A stretch of DNA of 64,000 nt from Spirosoma linguale DSM 74 (lineage in GTDB: Bacteria > Bacteroidota > Bacteroidia > Cytophagales > Spirosomataceae). A program made the translations under genes and the position numbers. The notes below the pieces were generated by a model. The model saw only the letters and a program-made list of their open reading frames with translations. It was not told the origin of the DNA and made no database searches. Below are positions 8,505 through 17,612 of this stretch, in pieces. The DNA lies in contig CP001769.1 of NCBI GenBank assembly GCA_000024525.1, forward strand, positions 3,567,001 through 3,631,000, in the 5' to 3' direction. Numbering within the stretch: the first letter of the stretch is position 1; the number at the start of each line of letters is the position of its first letter.

Positions 8505-10349
8505 TTAATAGGTATTTCGTTGCGCTGGCAGTAGGGAGATGGCTGCGTTGACTGGTGACGGTCGGTGGTTAACGTTAATAGACTCCATGCCATAAACAGA
8601 CTGCCAGCGGTCATTTAGCTTGTATAAAATACCCAGCCGGTAGGAAGAAGCAGGCAGTAAGTCCCCATAAAGCGTAGCCACATAGCCCGCTGGCTGAGAC
8701 TTTCCGTTCATCAGGTAATATGCCAACTTGTAGGGACTCTGATCAATCGGCCAAACGAACGTGTGCTGGTTTGAGTGTAATAACAGACAAGCGTCGTCCA
8801 TGTACGCCGGAAGTTTGTCACTATCAATTGTTAGCTCGTCGAGCTGACGTGTGACAAAGCTGAACGAGTTTTCTTTCTCCACCACTCGCAGGTAATTATT
8901 GACAAGCGGGTGAGCAATTGCCGATTCAAATTCAGGCTGAGGCAAACGATAGACACCTTCCCTCACCGCATCTCTGACAATTAAACTGTAATAACTGTCA
9001 AACTGCTTATCATTAGAGGGCATGGTAACCAGCAATGCATTTTCGCGCCAGTTATGTAAATCACTGATCAGCGATTTATGAATAGTCGTGGCTTCACCGA
9101 TACAGTAGGTGTAGGCTGTCAGGTTGAACACAAAGCTGATGCCTAAAAAGACCGTACTCACCCGTAACCGATAAGCAGTCGACAACAGCTGCATAATCAG
9201 AAAGTAACCAACTACAACCAGCACCGTCGCAAACCAGATGAAGCGGGGAACCAGTAAACTATAATGCCAGCCAATACTTCGGGCAAACGCAATACCCAGC
9301 AATGTAACGAGCGTATATACGTAACAGCCGATAAAGAACAGCGCGGTCTCTTCACGGATTGCCGTGGATAGCGGAAAAGAGGCTTTTCGCAAAACGGGCA
9401 GCTTTCGATCCAGCCAGGTACGAGCGGGCACAAGCCAGCTACGAACGGTTGTCAGTCGAACCATAAGCAGCAACACTGTTAACGCCAGTAGTCCCTGTAT
9501 ACAAACCCCCAGCACACTTAATCCGGTAAGCGAACGGGTAACCAACACCCCCATTGATCCACTGACCAGTAAAAAACCAGCCAGTACGCGAAAGGGATGG
9601 CTCAGGTTCGTCAAATCTACAGTTGCCCCGTGAAGCGACGACATGTAGCGTGACAGCAGCAATACCATCAGCGAAAATATAGTCCATACGGCTAATCGCC
9701 GGTAGACTCCACCAAGCAGCAAGAGTGCAAAACCCGCTATGGGCACCGCCATCCCATTTCCATTCGAAAAAACCGCCAGTAAGGCAATCGGAAAGCTGGC
9801 AATAAACCCAAGTCGCGATGGACGCGTGAGTAGGTAAAAACTAAAAAAAGCAAAGAAAAGGGCCGGCAAATGCTGTAAAGCACAAATAGCCCAGGTGATT
9901 GTTGACTCATAATACTGAGGCTGAAACAACAGGAACATGATCGGCAACGTATGTAAGGCCGACAGACCAGCCCGCTTTGCCATATGAATGAGCAGTAGTG
10001 CTGTAGCGACCAGCGTGGCATTGCCGACAAAAAACAAAGTTCTGAAGTTCAAATGGCCCTCGGCCAGGTAATCAAGCAGAGCCGCCAGCCGGGCGAACAC
10101 GATCATGTGTTCTTTATGCGGCCCGTGGGGAGCCAGCAATATATCCAATAGTTCACGAAGCGTATGGCCTCCTCGCTGAAAGACCATAACGTCTACCAGG
10201 AAGGTATAGTCGTCCATGAAAGGCATATTCACTGACAGCCGGTTAACAGTCCAGAAATGGAGAGCGAGGGGAATCAGTAACCCAATTAGCCAGACTAGTT
10301 GCGAGGTCAATGGGGCTCGAAAAAAGGGCTGCTGTAAATGTGAAACCAT
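8505..10349 (-). CDS. Large multi-spanning membrane protein, paralogue of the protein at 31093
   Basis: The product has about twelve hydrophobic helices in the first 440 residues and a soluble C-terminal domain of about 180 residues. An M-D-D-Y motif follows helix 1, as in GT-C-type membrane glycosyltransferases. It shares Q-P-Q-Y-Y, L-Q-H-P/L-P, Y-L-L-T-R and S-N-G-x-G in the same order and spacing with the protein at 31093-32823, so the two are paralogues. I chose ATG 10349 (M-V-S-H-L-Q-Q); the frame is open to an ATG at 10415. Likely a sugar-polymer or lipid-linked sugar enzyme, but this is inference. Confidence 0.7.
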   Translation of the reverse strand: MVSHLQQPFFRAPLTSQLVWLIGLLIPLALHFWTVNRLSVNMPFMDDYTFLVDVMVFQRGGHTLRELLDILLAPHGPHKEHMIVFARLAALLDYLAEGHLNFRTLFFVGNATLVATALLLIHMAKRAGLSALHTLPIMFLLFQPQYYESTITWAICALQHLPALFFAFFSFYLLTRPSRLGFIASFPIALLAVFSNGNGMAVPIAGFALLLLGGVYRRLAVWTIFSLMVLLLSRYMSSLHGATVDLTNLSHPFRVLAGFLLVSGSMGVLVTRSLTGLSVLGVCIQGLLALTVLLLMVRLTTVRSWLVPARTWLDRKLPVLRKASFPLSTAIREETALFFIGCYVYTLVTLLGIAFARSIGWHYSLLVPRFIWFATVLVVVGYFLIMQLLSTAYRLRVSTVFLGISFVFNLTAYTYCIGEATTIHKSLISDLHNWRENALLVTMPSNDKQFDSYYSLIVRDAVREGVYRLPQPEFESAIAHPLVNNYLRVVEKENSFSFVTRQLDELTIDSDKLPAYMDDACLLLHSNQHTFVWPIDQSPYKLAYYLMNGKSQPAGYVATLYGDLLPASSYRLGILYKLNDRWQSVYGMESINVNHRPSPVNAAISLLPAQRNTY

Positions 10350-10415
10350 GACAAACGATGTAGATATGATAGAAATTTGAAAGTATTCTGAAAGCTGCAC
10401 CCAACCCGTAAGCAT

Positions 10416-10883
10416 GCCGAAGTAGCTCGTTCAGATGAACAGGCACTTACTTTTTGCTCCGTATTGATGATACAGCCAGTGCGTTAGGGCACGTAAGTCC
10501 ACACGTAGGTTTGCTTCCGGAGAAGACCTGATGAACCCAGAAAAAAAGAGGAATACAAAACGCCTGAACAGGCTTATAGAGGTAAACGTTGAAGGCTTAC
10601 CAACGGCACAGCAACGTTGAATAGAAACCATAGTAACCCAGTCTCTTCGAGTTTTGGGGTTTTAGCACTATGAATCTGAACAAAGTCAAGTTTTGTGTGG
10701 ATTGGTATCATATACAGCTTGTTTGGTATACTAATTATTGCATAAAATTAGAAAAATTATTTATTTATTATGTGGACAAAGGTTAAATTAGTTAACGTTA
10801 TAAGACGAAATGCCTACTAAGAATATAGTCATATATCTTCCTACTAACTTAACTTCAACTATGTATAGGAGAAGCTTTCAGAA
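10416..10883. other. Intergenic region left of the IS element
   Basis: About 470 bp, AT-rich between 10700 and 10860. No convincing gene: one short reverse frame (10431-10631) has no recognisable features and atypical composition. Before the IS inserted, this region was continuous with the sequence now at 13459-13623 and formed the upstream region of both the membrane protein (8505) and the sigma factor (13624). Confidence 0.5.
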
Positions 10884-10891
10884 GGTGAGTA
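10884..10891. repeat. Target site duplication, left copy
   Basis: GGTGAGTA directly precedes the IS end and is repeated exactly at 13451-13458. Eight bp lies within the usual 4-8 bp range of IS21-family duplications. Confidence 0.88.
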
Positions 10892-10977
10892 TGTATTCCG
10901 GACAAAGTGACCCAGGCGTTTCGGAGCAAACTGACCCACCCCGCCTGTGGGTAGGAACCGCTCAAAGTTAGTACACT

Positions 10978-11721
10978 TTATTTCTCAGCCGCAAGACTTT
11001 GCTTGCGTCGCATCGATTCACCCTTCAACTCCATCCGATGAGCCTTGTGAGTTAGCCGGTCCAGGATGGCATCGGCCAAGGTAGGATCGTCGATGTATTC
11101 GTGCCATTTACTCACCGGCAGTTGCGAGGTGATGATCGTAGCGGCCTTGCCATGCCGGTCCTCCATGATCTGTAACAGGGCCAATCGGCCATTCTGATCA
11201 AGGGGTTGTAAGCCCCAGTCATCCAGAATGAGCAGGTGTTGCCGCTCCAGACGACTCATCTCCCGCTGGTAGGAGCCGTCGGCTTTAGCCAGTTGCAGTC
11301 GCTGTATGAGCCGGATCAGATTGTGATAACCCACCCGATACCCCAGCTGACAGGCCTGATAGCCCAGGGCCGAAGCCACGTAACTTTTGCCGCAGCCAGT
11401 TGATCCCGTCAGGAAGATATTCTCGGCTCGATCGATGAAGCGGCAGTCGGCCAAACGAAGCACCAGCGTCTTATCCAGGTTGCGGCCAGGGCCGTAGTGC
11501 AACTCTTCCAGCGAGGCCTGATAGCGAAAGCGGGCCGCCCGGATGGCCATCTGGGTGCGTCGGTGTTGACGGTACTCATGTTCAGCTTCAGTAAGCTGGG
11601 CCAGCAGTTCGTCGGCAGGCGGTTGCTGGTGAAGGGGTAGGCGAAGCAGGGTCTCGAAGGCCTGATACATGCCCACCAGTTTAAGGTCCCGTAGTCGGTC
11701 AAGTGTCGCTTGGTTATTCAT
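10978..11721 (-). CDS. istB: IS21-family helper ATPase IstB
   Basis: This 247-residue AAA+ ATPase, related to DnaC, assists IstA in target selection. It has a Walker A motif G-S-T-G-C-G-K-S (about residues 106-113) and a Walker B motif L-L-I-L-D-D-W-G (about 165-172). The IstB N-terminal region with R-x-R-R-T-Q precedes the ATPase core. Length matches the family (about 245-265). It starts 48 bp after the istA stop, as normal for IS21 operons. Confidence 0.95.
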   Translation of the reverse strand: MNNQATLDRLRDLKLVGMYQAFETLLRLPLHQQPPADELLAQLTEAEHEYRQHRRTQMAIRAARFRYQASLEELHYGPGRNLDKTLVLRLADCRFIDRAENIFLTGSTGCGKSYVASALGYQACQLGYRVGYHNLIRLIQRLQLAKADGSYQREMSRLERQHLLILDDWGLQPLDQNGRLALLQIMEDRHGKAATIITSQLPVSKWHEYIDDPTLADAILDRLTHKAHRMELKGESMRRKQSLAAEK

Positions 11722-11769
11722 ACTTTTTATTCCCTTTTGTAGTTGGTACGTGTGTTGATTGGCTCGGCT

Positions 11770-13311
11770 TTACTGGTAGGCTGATGCGCCCCGGATGTTT
11801 TCATGGCTGGGTACTGAGCTGACAGGACTGGCATCGGAGAGCGTATCCAGCCCGCGTTCGATGATGGATCGGATGACTTTGTAGCTCACGCTCTGGTAGC
11901 ACAACGCCCGTTGGCAGGCCCGCTCCAGACGTTCTCTACCCACTTTCTTTTCCAGACTTAGTACACCCTGGCACGACTTATAAGCCTGTTCGGGATGCGC
12001 CCGGCTCGTTAGGATGGCTTCGACGGCCTGCCGGGTTTGGGGGCCAATGCGGTCGGCCCGACGGACGAACGTCTCCGGGCTCCAGTCACTGATCCACTGA
12101 TGGGCTGGGGGCAAATGCTCTTTGAGTGTCGAGTAATGGTACTGTCCCTGTAATCGCTGGTGAGTCGCAATACGCTGGTGCTGGCAGTAGACTTCAACGC
12201 TTGACGCCGTGTAGATCAGCCGTACCCACTGGCCGATGTAGCGATAGGGTACGCTGTAATAATGCTTGTCTTCTGACAGCAGTACATGGCCGTTTTTCTG
12301 AACCCGGCTCCCCGCATAGTGTTTGATGAGATAAGCCGTGTTGGGCAACCCCATCAAGTGCATTCGCTCCCGCTCCTCGAACTGCGACTGCCGACTATGG
12401 CCCCGGTTCTGAAAGCGCATTTGGTTGTGGGCGTCGAGTAAGGGGCGGATAGCCGCATTGAGATCGTCAAGTCGATGAAAGACCTCATTGCGCAGGGGAG
12501 CGTAGATGCGTCGATAGAGGATGTTGACGGCTCCTTCGACCAGAGCTTTGTCGCGGGGCTTACCGCTCCGGGCCGGCAGGATCGTCGTTTGATAATGGAG
12601 CGCAAAGTCAGCCAGCGTCTCATTGATCTGGGGTTCATAGCGATCCGAGCGAATCACAGCCGCTTTGAGGTTATCGGGCACGATGGCCGCTGGTACGCCC
12701 CCGAAGTAATGCAGGGCGTTTTGCAGGGCGGTGATGAAGTCCTCCTTGCGCTGAGTAGCCACTACCTGGGCGTAAGTGAGCTGACTGCAACCCAGCACGG
12801 CCACGAAGAACTCGACCGGCCTAACCTCCCCTGTTGTCTGGTCGACCAGCGAGAGCCGCTTGCCCGCAAAGTCGACGAAGAGTTTGTCGCCCGCTTTGTG
12901 CTCAATGTGCATGCTGGTCTGCTGCCGCTGGCTCCAAAGCTGATAATAGTGGCAGAACTGCGTATACTGATAGCCGTTGGGATGTTCGGCTTTGTAATCC
13001 AGCCAAAGACTATACCGGGTAACGCCGGGTCGGGTCAGTTCGCGGTCAATCTGAGCGAATCGTTGTTGAAGAATAGTTAGGGGGGCGTCGGGTGAGGGCG
13101 CAGGCGGACGACTTTGTACCAGCTCATCCAACTGTTGGTCGGAGAGTTGCGGGAGGGAAAGCGTTGCCGGATCGGGAAGCATGCGCAGGTAGCCCCGGAC
13201 GGTATTGCGAGCCAGGCCTAGCGAACGGGCAATATCCCGGATAGACTTATGTTGCTGCTGGAGAAGCAGAATCTGACGGAGTAGGTGCATAGGAAGACGC
13301 TGGTTGGCCAT
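11770..13311 (-). CDS. istA: IS21-family transposase IstA
   Basis: This 513-residue DDE transposase has an N-terminal helix-turn-helix (about residues 15-45, with S-I-R-D-I-A-R-S-L-G). The integrase core shows F-V-D-F-A-G (first Asp, about 149), V-P-D-N-L-K (second Asp, about 210) and L-V-E-G-A-V (Glu, about 257). A C-terminal Mu-type beta-barrel follows with K-H-Y-Y-S-V-P-Y. All three catalytic acids are present and the length is normal, so the enzyme should be functional. It is transcribed toward istB. Confidence 0.95.
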   Translation of the reverse strand: MANQRLPMHLLRQILLLQQQHKSIRDIARSLGLARNTVRGYLRMLPDPATLSLPQLSDQQLDELVQSRPPAPSPDAPLTILQQRFAQIDRELTRPGVTRYSLWLDYKAEHPNGYQYTQFCHYYQLWSQRQQTSMHIEHKAGDKLFVDFAGKRLSLVDQTTGEVRPVEFFVAVLGCSQLTYAQVVATQRKEDFITALQNALHYFGGVPAAIVPDNLKAAVIRSDRYEPQINETLADFALHYQTTILPARSGKPRDKALVEGAVNILYRRIYAPLRNEVFHRLDDLNAAIRPLLDAHNQMRFQNRGHSRQSQFEERERMHLMGLPNTAYLIKHYAGSRVQKNGHVLLSEDKHYYSVPYRYIGQWVRLIYTASSVEVYCQHQRIATHQRLQGQYHYSTLKEHLPPAHQWISDWSPETFVRRADRIGPQTRQAVEAILTSRAHPEQAYKSCQGVLSLEKKVGRERLERACQRALCYQSVSYKVIRSIIERGLDTLSDASPVSSVPSHENIRGASAYQ

Positions 13312-13317
13312 AGGTTC

Positions 13318-13450
13318 GGAGGGTCAATTTGTTCCGAAACTACGGTGATTAGGCGGCTCCTGCTCAGCGGGCGGGGTGGGTCAGTTTGGCCCGAAATGGG
13401 TGGGTCAACTACATCCGAAACAGGTGGGTCAGTTTACTCCGAAATACACA
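13318..13450. repeat. Right-end transposase-site array of the IS21 element
   Basis: Three tandem copies of a roughly 23-bp site (reverse-strand core TTTCGGNNNANNTGACCCACC) start at 13375, 13399 and 13423, an exact 24-bp pitch. A fourth, more diverged copy lies at 13318-13340. The outermost copy forms the element end. Multiple terminal sites that bind the transposase are a known property of IS21-type elements. Confidence 0.8.
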
Positions 13451-13458
13451 GGTGAGTA
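13451..13458. repeat. Target site duplication, right copy
   Basis: GGTGAGTA, identical to 10884-10891. Joining the two flanks restores an uninterrupted intergenic sequence upstream of the sigma factor gene, 166 bp before its start. Confidence 0.88.
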
Positions 13459-13623
13459 GCGAAATGATACTTTTTTAAAAATCTGTGAATACCAAAACCA
13501 ATAACTTCTCCTAATCAGCGATACGATCACTTACCTTTTTCAGGTCTCTCCTATACATCAATAATTGACCATTGGAGAAAAGGATACGCGTTCAGGTTCT
13601 ATCTTCGCTCATCCAATTTCCCC

Positions 13624-14211
13624 ATGTCAATACGTCCACTACCTATCTTTTCAACAGAGCAGGCCTTGTTCGATGGCCTGAGTCGTCGTGATGAGCGGGC
13701 TTATTCGTTCTTATACGCTGAAACTTATCCGTCTTTCCGCTACTGGGTTTTAACAAACAGTGGATCGGAAATGGATGCTGAAGATGCTTTTCAAAAAGGG
13801 CTGATGAGTTTTCTGCTTAACCTGGAAACCGGCCAATATCAATTACAGACAGGTACCCGGATCACTACCGTTGTTTTTGAATACTGTAAACGGGTATGGC
13901 TGACAGAACTAAAGTCGGCCAGGCTCCAGAAACGAGCCGTGATGCCGGATACCATCGACAGCATTGATACTATGGATGTAGCCAAGGATATGGAACGAAT
14001 GGAGGTTGTTAATGCCGTCCGGCAGTCGTTAGGGCAGCTTAAAGACGAATGTCGAAAATTAATTGAGTGGTTTTATGTCGACGATTTATCCCTTCGGGAG
14101 ATTGCCGAACGCCTGGGCATGAAAGAGTCTTCGGTAAAATCGAAGCGCTATGACTGTGCCGAAAAATTAAAAGCGTTTTATCAGCAAACCGCTACCAAAC
14201 TAGGATTATGA
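13624..14211 (+). CDS. ECF-type RNA polymerase sigma factor
   Basis: This 195-residue protein has a sigma-70 region 2 (about residues 25-85, with D-A-E-D-A-F-Q-K-G) and a region 4 helix-turn-helix (about 130-185) reading L-S-L-R-E-I-A-E-R-L-G-M-K-E-S-S-V-K-S-K. Region 3 is absent, as in extracytoplasmic-function factors. The stop overlaps the ATG of the next gene (ATGA), so the two are translationally coupled. It converges on the kinase/FHA/caspase operon. A near-consensus -7 element TATCTTCG lies at 13600-13607. The IS element ends 173 bp upstream of its start and may have displaced distal regulatory sites. Confidence 0.88.
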   Translation: MSIRPLPIFSTEQALFDGLSRRDERAYSFLYAETYPSFRYWVLTNSGSEMDAEDAFQKGLMSFLLNLETGQYQLQTGTRITTVVFEYCKRVWLTELKSARLQKRAVMPDTIDSIDTMDVAKDMERMEVVNAVRQSLGQLKDECRKLIEWFYVDDLSLREIAERLGMKESSVKSKRYDCAEKLKAFYQQTATKLGL

Positions 14212-14999
14212 AGTTATCGGAAGATCAATACGAGATTATTGAAGCGTATTTAACCAACGAATTATCAGCACCCGACCGGGCTTCGTTCGAGCGTGACCTA
14301 CTAACGGATGCGGAGCTTCGGGCGGAGGTTGACCGGCAGCGCACCATCCGGATGGGCTTACGGGCGCTGGGAATTGAACGGGCACTTGAACGGGCAAAAA
14401 GCCAGTACAAAGCGGAGTTGGAGCGGACTGAAACAGCACCGGCCGAGCAGCCCGTTGTCCGGCCCTTCATCAGTTGGCGGTATTGGGCTGCGGCAGCCTC
14501 TATCGTCGCCGTATTGGGAGCGGGATACTATACTTACCAGCAAACTATTGGTCAACAATCAGATATCGCTTTCGCAGAAACACTCGCATCTGACCCGGCA
14601 GCTGAGTTAACAAAAGACTTTCCGGCTGGTGCGCTTACACCCTCCACCCGTACCGAGTTTCTGGAGGCCCTAAAAAAATACAAAGCGGGTAAATACGATG
14701 AAGTAATCGCCCGGCTTAAGACCCTCCCCGCCGACAAACAGTCGATACATTACAAAAACTATTTTCTCGGTTTGAGTTACCTGGCTAATAAACAACCCGG
14801 TGCAGCCATTCCCTTGCTGAGTAAGGCCCAGGCAAGTTCTTCGCTAGCCATCCGGCAAAAAGCGGAGTGGTTTCTGGCGCTGGCGTACGTCAAGAATGAG
14901 CAAAAAGAGAAGGCTCTGCCCATGCTGAAGAAAATCAGCACGAACAGAGCCCATCCGTTCAACGCACTGGCAAAGCAGGTGTTACAAAAGGTGCAGTAA
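14208..14999 (+). CDS. Membrane-anchored TPR protein, putative anti-sigma partner
   Basis: This 263-residue protein has a cytoplasmic N-terminal part (about residues 1-87) opening with E-A-Y-L-T-N-E-L. That opening resembles the short helical region at the start of anti-sigma factors, but the zinc motif H-x3-C-x2-C is missing. One transmembrane helix follows (about 88-107), then an exported C-terminal domain with TPR-like helical pairs (about 145-260, including Y-K-N-Y-F-L-G-L-S-Y-L-A). It overlaps the sigma factor by 4 bp, so it probably restrains that sigma factor; this is inference. It ends 6 bp before the stop of the convergent lipoprotein gene. Confidence 0.75.
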   Translation: MKLSEDQYEIIEAYLTNELSAPDRASFERDLLTDAELRAEVDRQRTIRMGLRALGIERALERAKSQYKAELERTETAPAEQPVVRPFISWRYWAAAASIVAVLGAGYYTYQQTIGQQSDIAFAETLASDPAAELTKDFPAGALTPSTRTEFLEALKKYKAGKYDEVIARLKTLPADKQSIHYKNYFLGLSYLANKQPGAAIPLLSKAQASSSLAIRQKAEWFLALAYVKNEQKEKALPMLKKISTNRAHPFNALAKQVLQKVQ

Positions 15000-15005
15000 G
15001 GCGAT

Positions 15006-16658
15006 TTACTGCTTGAATAAAGTTTCAACTTCGGCAGCCGTGATGGCCCGCTTGTAAATTCGGATGTCGTCCATGGCGCCGTTGAAATACCACGGCAACG
15101 ACTGGTACTGTGCACCGAATTTAAGCTCCCCACCGGGGCACTTATCGATTGCGGTGGCGGGTAGATTATCCGTTTTGAAGACGAGAATGTTATTAAAGTA
15201 CATCCGGGCCGACCGACCGCTGTAGGTAAAGACGAGGTGATACCAAGTATTCAACACGACCGGACTGGTAAACGCCAGATCCTGCCAGCCCACTCCACCC
15301 ACGCAATTACTATTTTGCTTAATGTTGGTCATGAACGTGAGGGCAGGACCAACATCTCCTTCCAATTTAATTAAAGAGCTGTACGTTTGAGGCAGGCCAT
15401 CGCTGAAGCGGGATTTATTATAAATCTGCATTCGTCCGTTTATGGCTACCGGTTTAATCCATAAACTAACGGTCATAGCATCCGGATTCAGGCTGCTATT
15501 ATCATCCATGTAGAAGTAATCGCCCGAGCCATCCAACAGAATAGCCGAGTTCGCCCGACCGTTACGATCTGTTGTAAAGGTGGCATTGTCAACCAGTTTG
15601 ACGTGGTTATTATAACCACTGACATCCTGAAGCGATTTATCATTGAACGATACGGAGGCAATTAAGTCCTGGGATACAGGATCGGCCTGGGTTGTAAAGG
15701 ACAAAATAGGTCCATAAATTATTTCACCGGATGACAGTCTGGCATACGCCCGATAATAGTATATTTTACTGGGCGTCAGATCATTAAGTGTAATGACTAT
15801 AGGATTCCCTACTGAAGGGCTGGCAACTTTGGCAGCCGGACTGTTCACATCCGGTGTGCTGGTAGTAGAGGAGTAATAGATACCAAATTCATAAGCTGCC
15901 GGATTACCAAGATTCGATACAATGAAATTAATCCCAGCCGTTGTAATACCTACACTTGCGGTGCCGTTTACAGCCACCGCTGGATTCTGCCCAGTCTGGA
16001 ATGTTTGTACCGTACTGTAGCTAATTAGTCCAGCGGAATTCACCGCAAAACTCCGTACGTAATACAGTGTATTGGGCTGAAGGTTCGTAAGTGAAACGGG
16101 CAACGCGGTATTAAGCGGAGCTGTAGTCGTAAACGATTCTGTTTTATCTATATCGACTTCCGGTGATTGTTTGACAGCTGAATAACATACCCCATACCGA
16201 ATAATTGGTGCGTTGCCATTGGATGTTATGGACATTCCTGCTACTGCTGTAGTGGCCGAATACGCAGTAATAGCCTGTAACGTTACTGTCGGCTTCACCG
16301 CATCACTTACCGTAACGACCTGCTGAAGTGTGGTTTCAAGACCGCAGGTGTTTGTCAGCGTAGCCTTCACGGTATACGTACCATTGGCCGGATACGTGTA
16401 CTTAGTTGTTAGGCCGGTAGTGGTGGCCGTGGAGCCATTGCCAAAATCCCAAACCACTTTATCGATGGTACCACTGCCGCCACTGATTGAAAAATCCACA
16501 ATTCGCTGTTGAGGCTGGGCATTGAGGGTACCCGATGGCTTAACACACTCACGCTGCGACTTTTTAGTCGGTAAGTCCCACGGGTTGCAACTTAAAATCA
16601 TTACTCCGCTACTACAGGCGAGCAGAAAGCAAAGTATACATGTAAATAAGCGATTCAT
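15006..16658 (-). CDS. Surface or periplasmic lipoprotein with PKD, Fn3-like and LamG domains
   Basis: I chose ATG 16658 (M-N-R-L-F-T-C-I-L), which gives a 550-residue protein with a signal peptide and a likely lipobox M-I-L-S-C; the frame is open further upstream but without a signal sequence. Order of domains: a PKD fold (about 45-115, with V-V-W-D-F-G-N-G), two Fn3-like modules with L-x-P-x-T-x-Y-Y-x-R-x-F/Y-A (about 130-320), and a C-terminal LamG/concanavalin-like domain (about 335-548, with M-T-V-S-L-W-I-K-P and M-D-D-I-R-I-Y). These are adhesion or carbohydrate-binding folds with no catalytic motif. It is the last gene of the FHA/PP2C/caspase/kinase operon, 35 bp after the TPR gene. 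Confidence 0.8.
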   Translation of the reverse strand: MNRLFTCILCFLLACSSGVMILSCNPWDLPTKKSQRECVKPSGTLNAQPQQRIVDFSISGGSGTIDKVVWDFGNGSTATTTGLTTKYTYPANGTYTVKATLTNTCGLETTLQQVVTVSDAVKPTVTLQAITAYSATTAVAGMSITSNGNAPIIRYGVCYSAVKQSPEVDIDKTESFTTTAPLNTALPVSLTNLQPNTLYYVRSFAVNSAGLISYSTVQTFQTGQNPAVAVNGTASVGITTAGINFIVSNLGNPAAYEFGIYYSSTTSTPDVNSPAAKVASPSVGNPIVITLNDLTPSKIYYYRAYARLSSGEIIYGPILSFTTQADPVSQDLIASVSFNDKSLQDVSGYNNHVKLVDNATFTTDRNGRANSAILLDGSGDYFYMDDNSSLNPDAMTVSLWIKPVAINGRMQIYNKSRFSDGLPQTYSSLIKLEGDVGPALTFMTNIKQNSNCVGGVGWQDLAFTSPVVLNTWYHLVFTYSGRSARMYFNNILVFKTDNLPATAIDKCPGGELKFGAQYQSLPWYFNGAMDDIRIYKRAITAAEVETLFKQ

Positions 16659-16693
16659 TATGAATAAGAAGTTTGTATAGTATGAATAGAGTA

Positions 16694-17602
16694 TTAAAAC
16701 GTGTAACCAACGGCCAGCCCCCACGACTGCGACGACGGTTTCCATTGAAATGCGCTGGTGGACGGCTTTGGCTTGTGGAGCAACAGGTACAATTCCGCGA
16801 CGGTAGCCACAGCGGCCACACCAACGCAGGCCTTAAACAAGCCGTTTTTCTGTTGGGCTGCTTCGGCGGCACTGTAAGCTTCGTTATACTGCCGATAGGT
16901 GTTCGGGTCGGCAATAATGCCGCTACCCGTAGGGTCGGCCGTTTGGCTGATCTGATTCAGGGCGCTGAATTTCGAGTTATAATCATTCCTCAGTAGCAAA
17001 GCGTAGGCCCCGGCACCAACCGCCACCAGACCCGTTACCACCTTTATACCGACTTGTTTGGACGGCCTGGAGAGATTATCAATCGTACGAATTTGTAAGC
17101 GTAGCGTTTCCTGACGGGTTGTTGTATAACTAAGGGCCTTGCTATAGCTCTCTTTAGCTCGTAAGTACTGCTTTTGATTGAAAAGCTGGTTCCCTTCGCG
17201 CTCGTAATAATCCGCAAACTGTCCTTTCGTGATCAGGTCATCAGGGTTTAAGTTAAGTAGTTGATTCATCAACTTTATTGCTTCAGCCCCCTTCCCTTGC
17301 CGCATAGCATCGTCGGCCTGCTTACGTAAAGCCAGTCCGGTCGTACACTCCTGAATTTGCTCTTTGGCGTAAGTGTCATTTTCAAAGCCCGGCACTTCGA
17401 GGCAGTTCTGATACTGTCGGCGGGCTTCTAAATACTTACCTTCTTTAAATAAATCATCTCCTCTTTTTCGGTACCGGTCATATTCTTCATCGACGACAAC
17501 GGTTTTGGCCGTCTCACGGCTTCCGCCCATCACTCGCCGGGAAGGCATCAGAAAAACGGTCAGCAACAACAGCAGGATGAACGGGTGTATTAGTTTATGC
17601 AT
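16694..17602 (-). CDS. Exported TPR-repeat protein
   Basis: This 302-residue protein has an N-terminal signal or anchor (residues 1-25). TPR-type helical repeats follow at about 40-165: Y-R-K-R-G-D-D-L-F-K-E-G-K-Y-L-E-A and, later, Y-Y-E-R-E-G-N-Q-L-F-N-Q-K-Q-Y-L-R-A. Two hydrophobic stretches lie near 187-203 and 258-276. TPRs mediate protein-protein contacts; no enzymatic motif is seen. It begins 10 bp after the kinase stop and resembles the kinase's own C-terminal TPRs, so the two may interact in the periplasm. No specific function is known to me. Confidence 0.75.
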   Translation of the reverse strand: MHKLIHPFILLLLLTVFLMPSRRVMGGSRETAKTVVVDEEYDRYRKRGDDLFKEGKYLEARRQYQNCLEVPGFENDTYAKEQIQECTTGLALRKQADDAMRQGKGAEAIKLMNQLLNLNPDDLITKGQFADYYEREGNQLFNQKQYLRAKESYSKALSYTTTRQETLRLQIRTIDNLSRPSKQVGIKVVTGLVAVGAGAYALLLRNDYNSKFSALNQISQTADPTGSGIIADPNTYRQYNEAYSAAEAAQQKNGLFKACVGVAAVATVAELYLLLHKPKPSTSAFQWKPSSQSWGLAVGYTF

Positions 17603-17612
17603 AGAATTGATT

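Larger units (their letters stand above)
10892..13450 (-). mobile_element. Complete IS21-family insertion sequence (2559 bp)
   Basis: The element carries istA and istB in the usual order on the reverse strand. It begins TGTATTCCGG and ends ..CCGAAATACACA, so both ends have the TG..CA form, and an exact 8-bp target duplication flanks it. Repeated terminal sites of the form TTTCGGNNNAANNTGACCCA occur twice at the left (10892-10914, 10918-10940) and at least three times at the right (13375-13397, 13399-13421, 13423-13450), with a fourth related copy at 13318-13340. The right-end copies are spaced exactly 24 bp apart. Both genes look intact, so the element may be active. Confidence 0.93.

Noticed and set aside
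10431..10631. Short reverse frame of 66 codons left of the IS element
   Set aside because: No motif, atypical residues and a position directly upstream of the membrane protein start; not supportable as a gene.
12475..13080. Long forward frame of 201 codons inside istA
   Set aside because: It is antisense to a well-conserved transposase whose catalytic motifs are in the reverse frame; it is a shadow.
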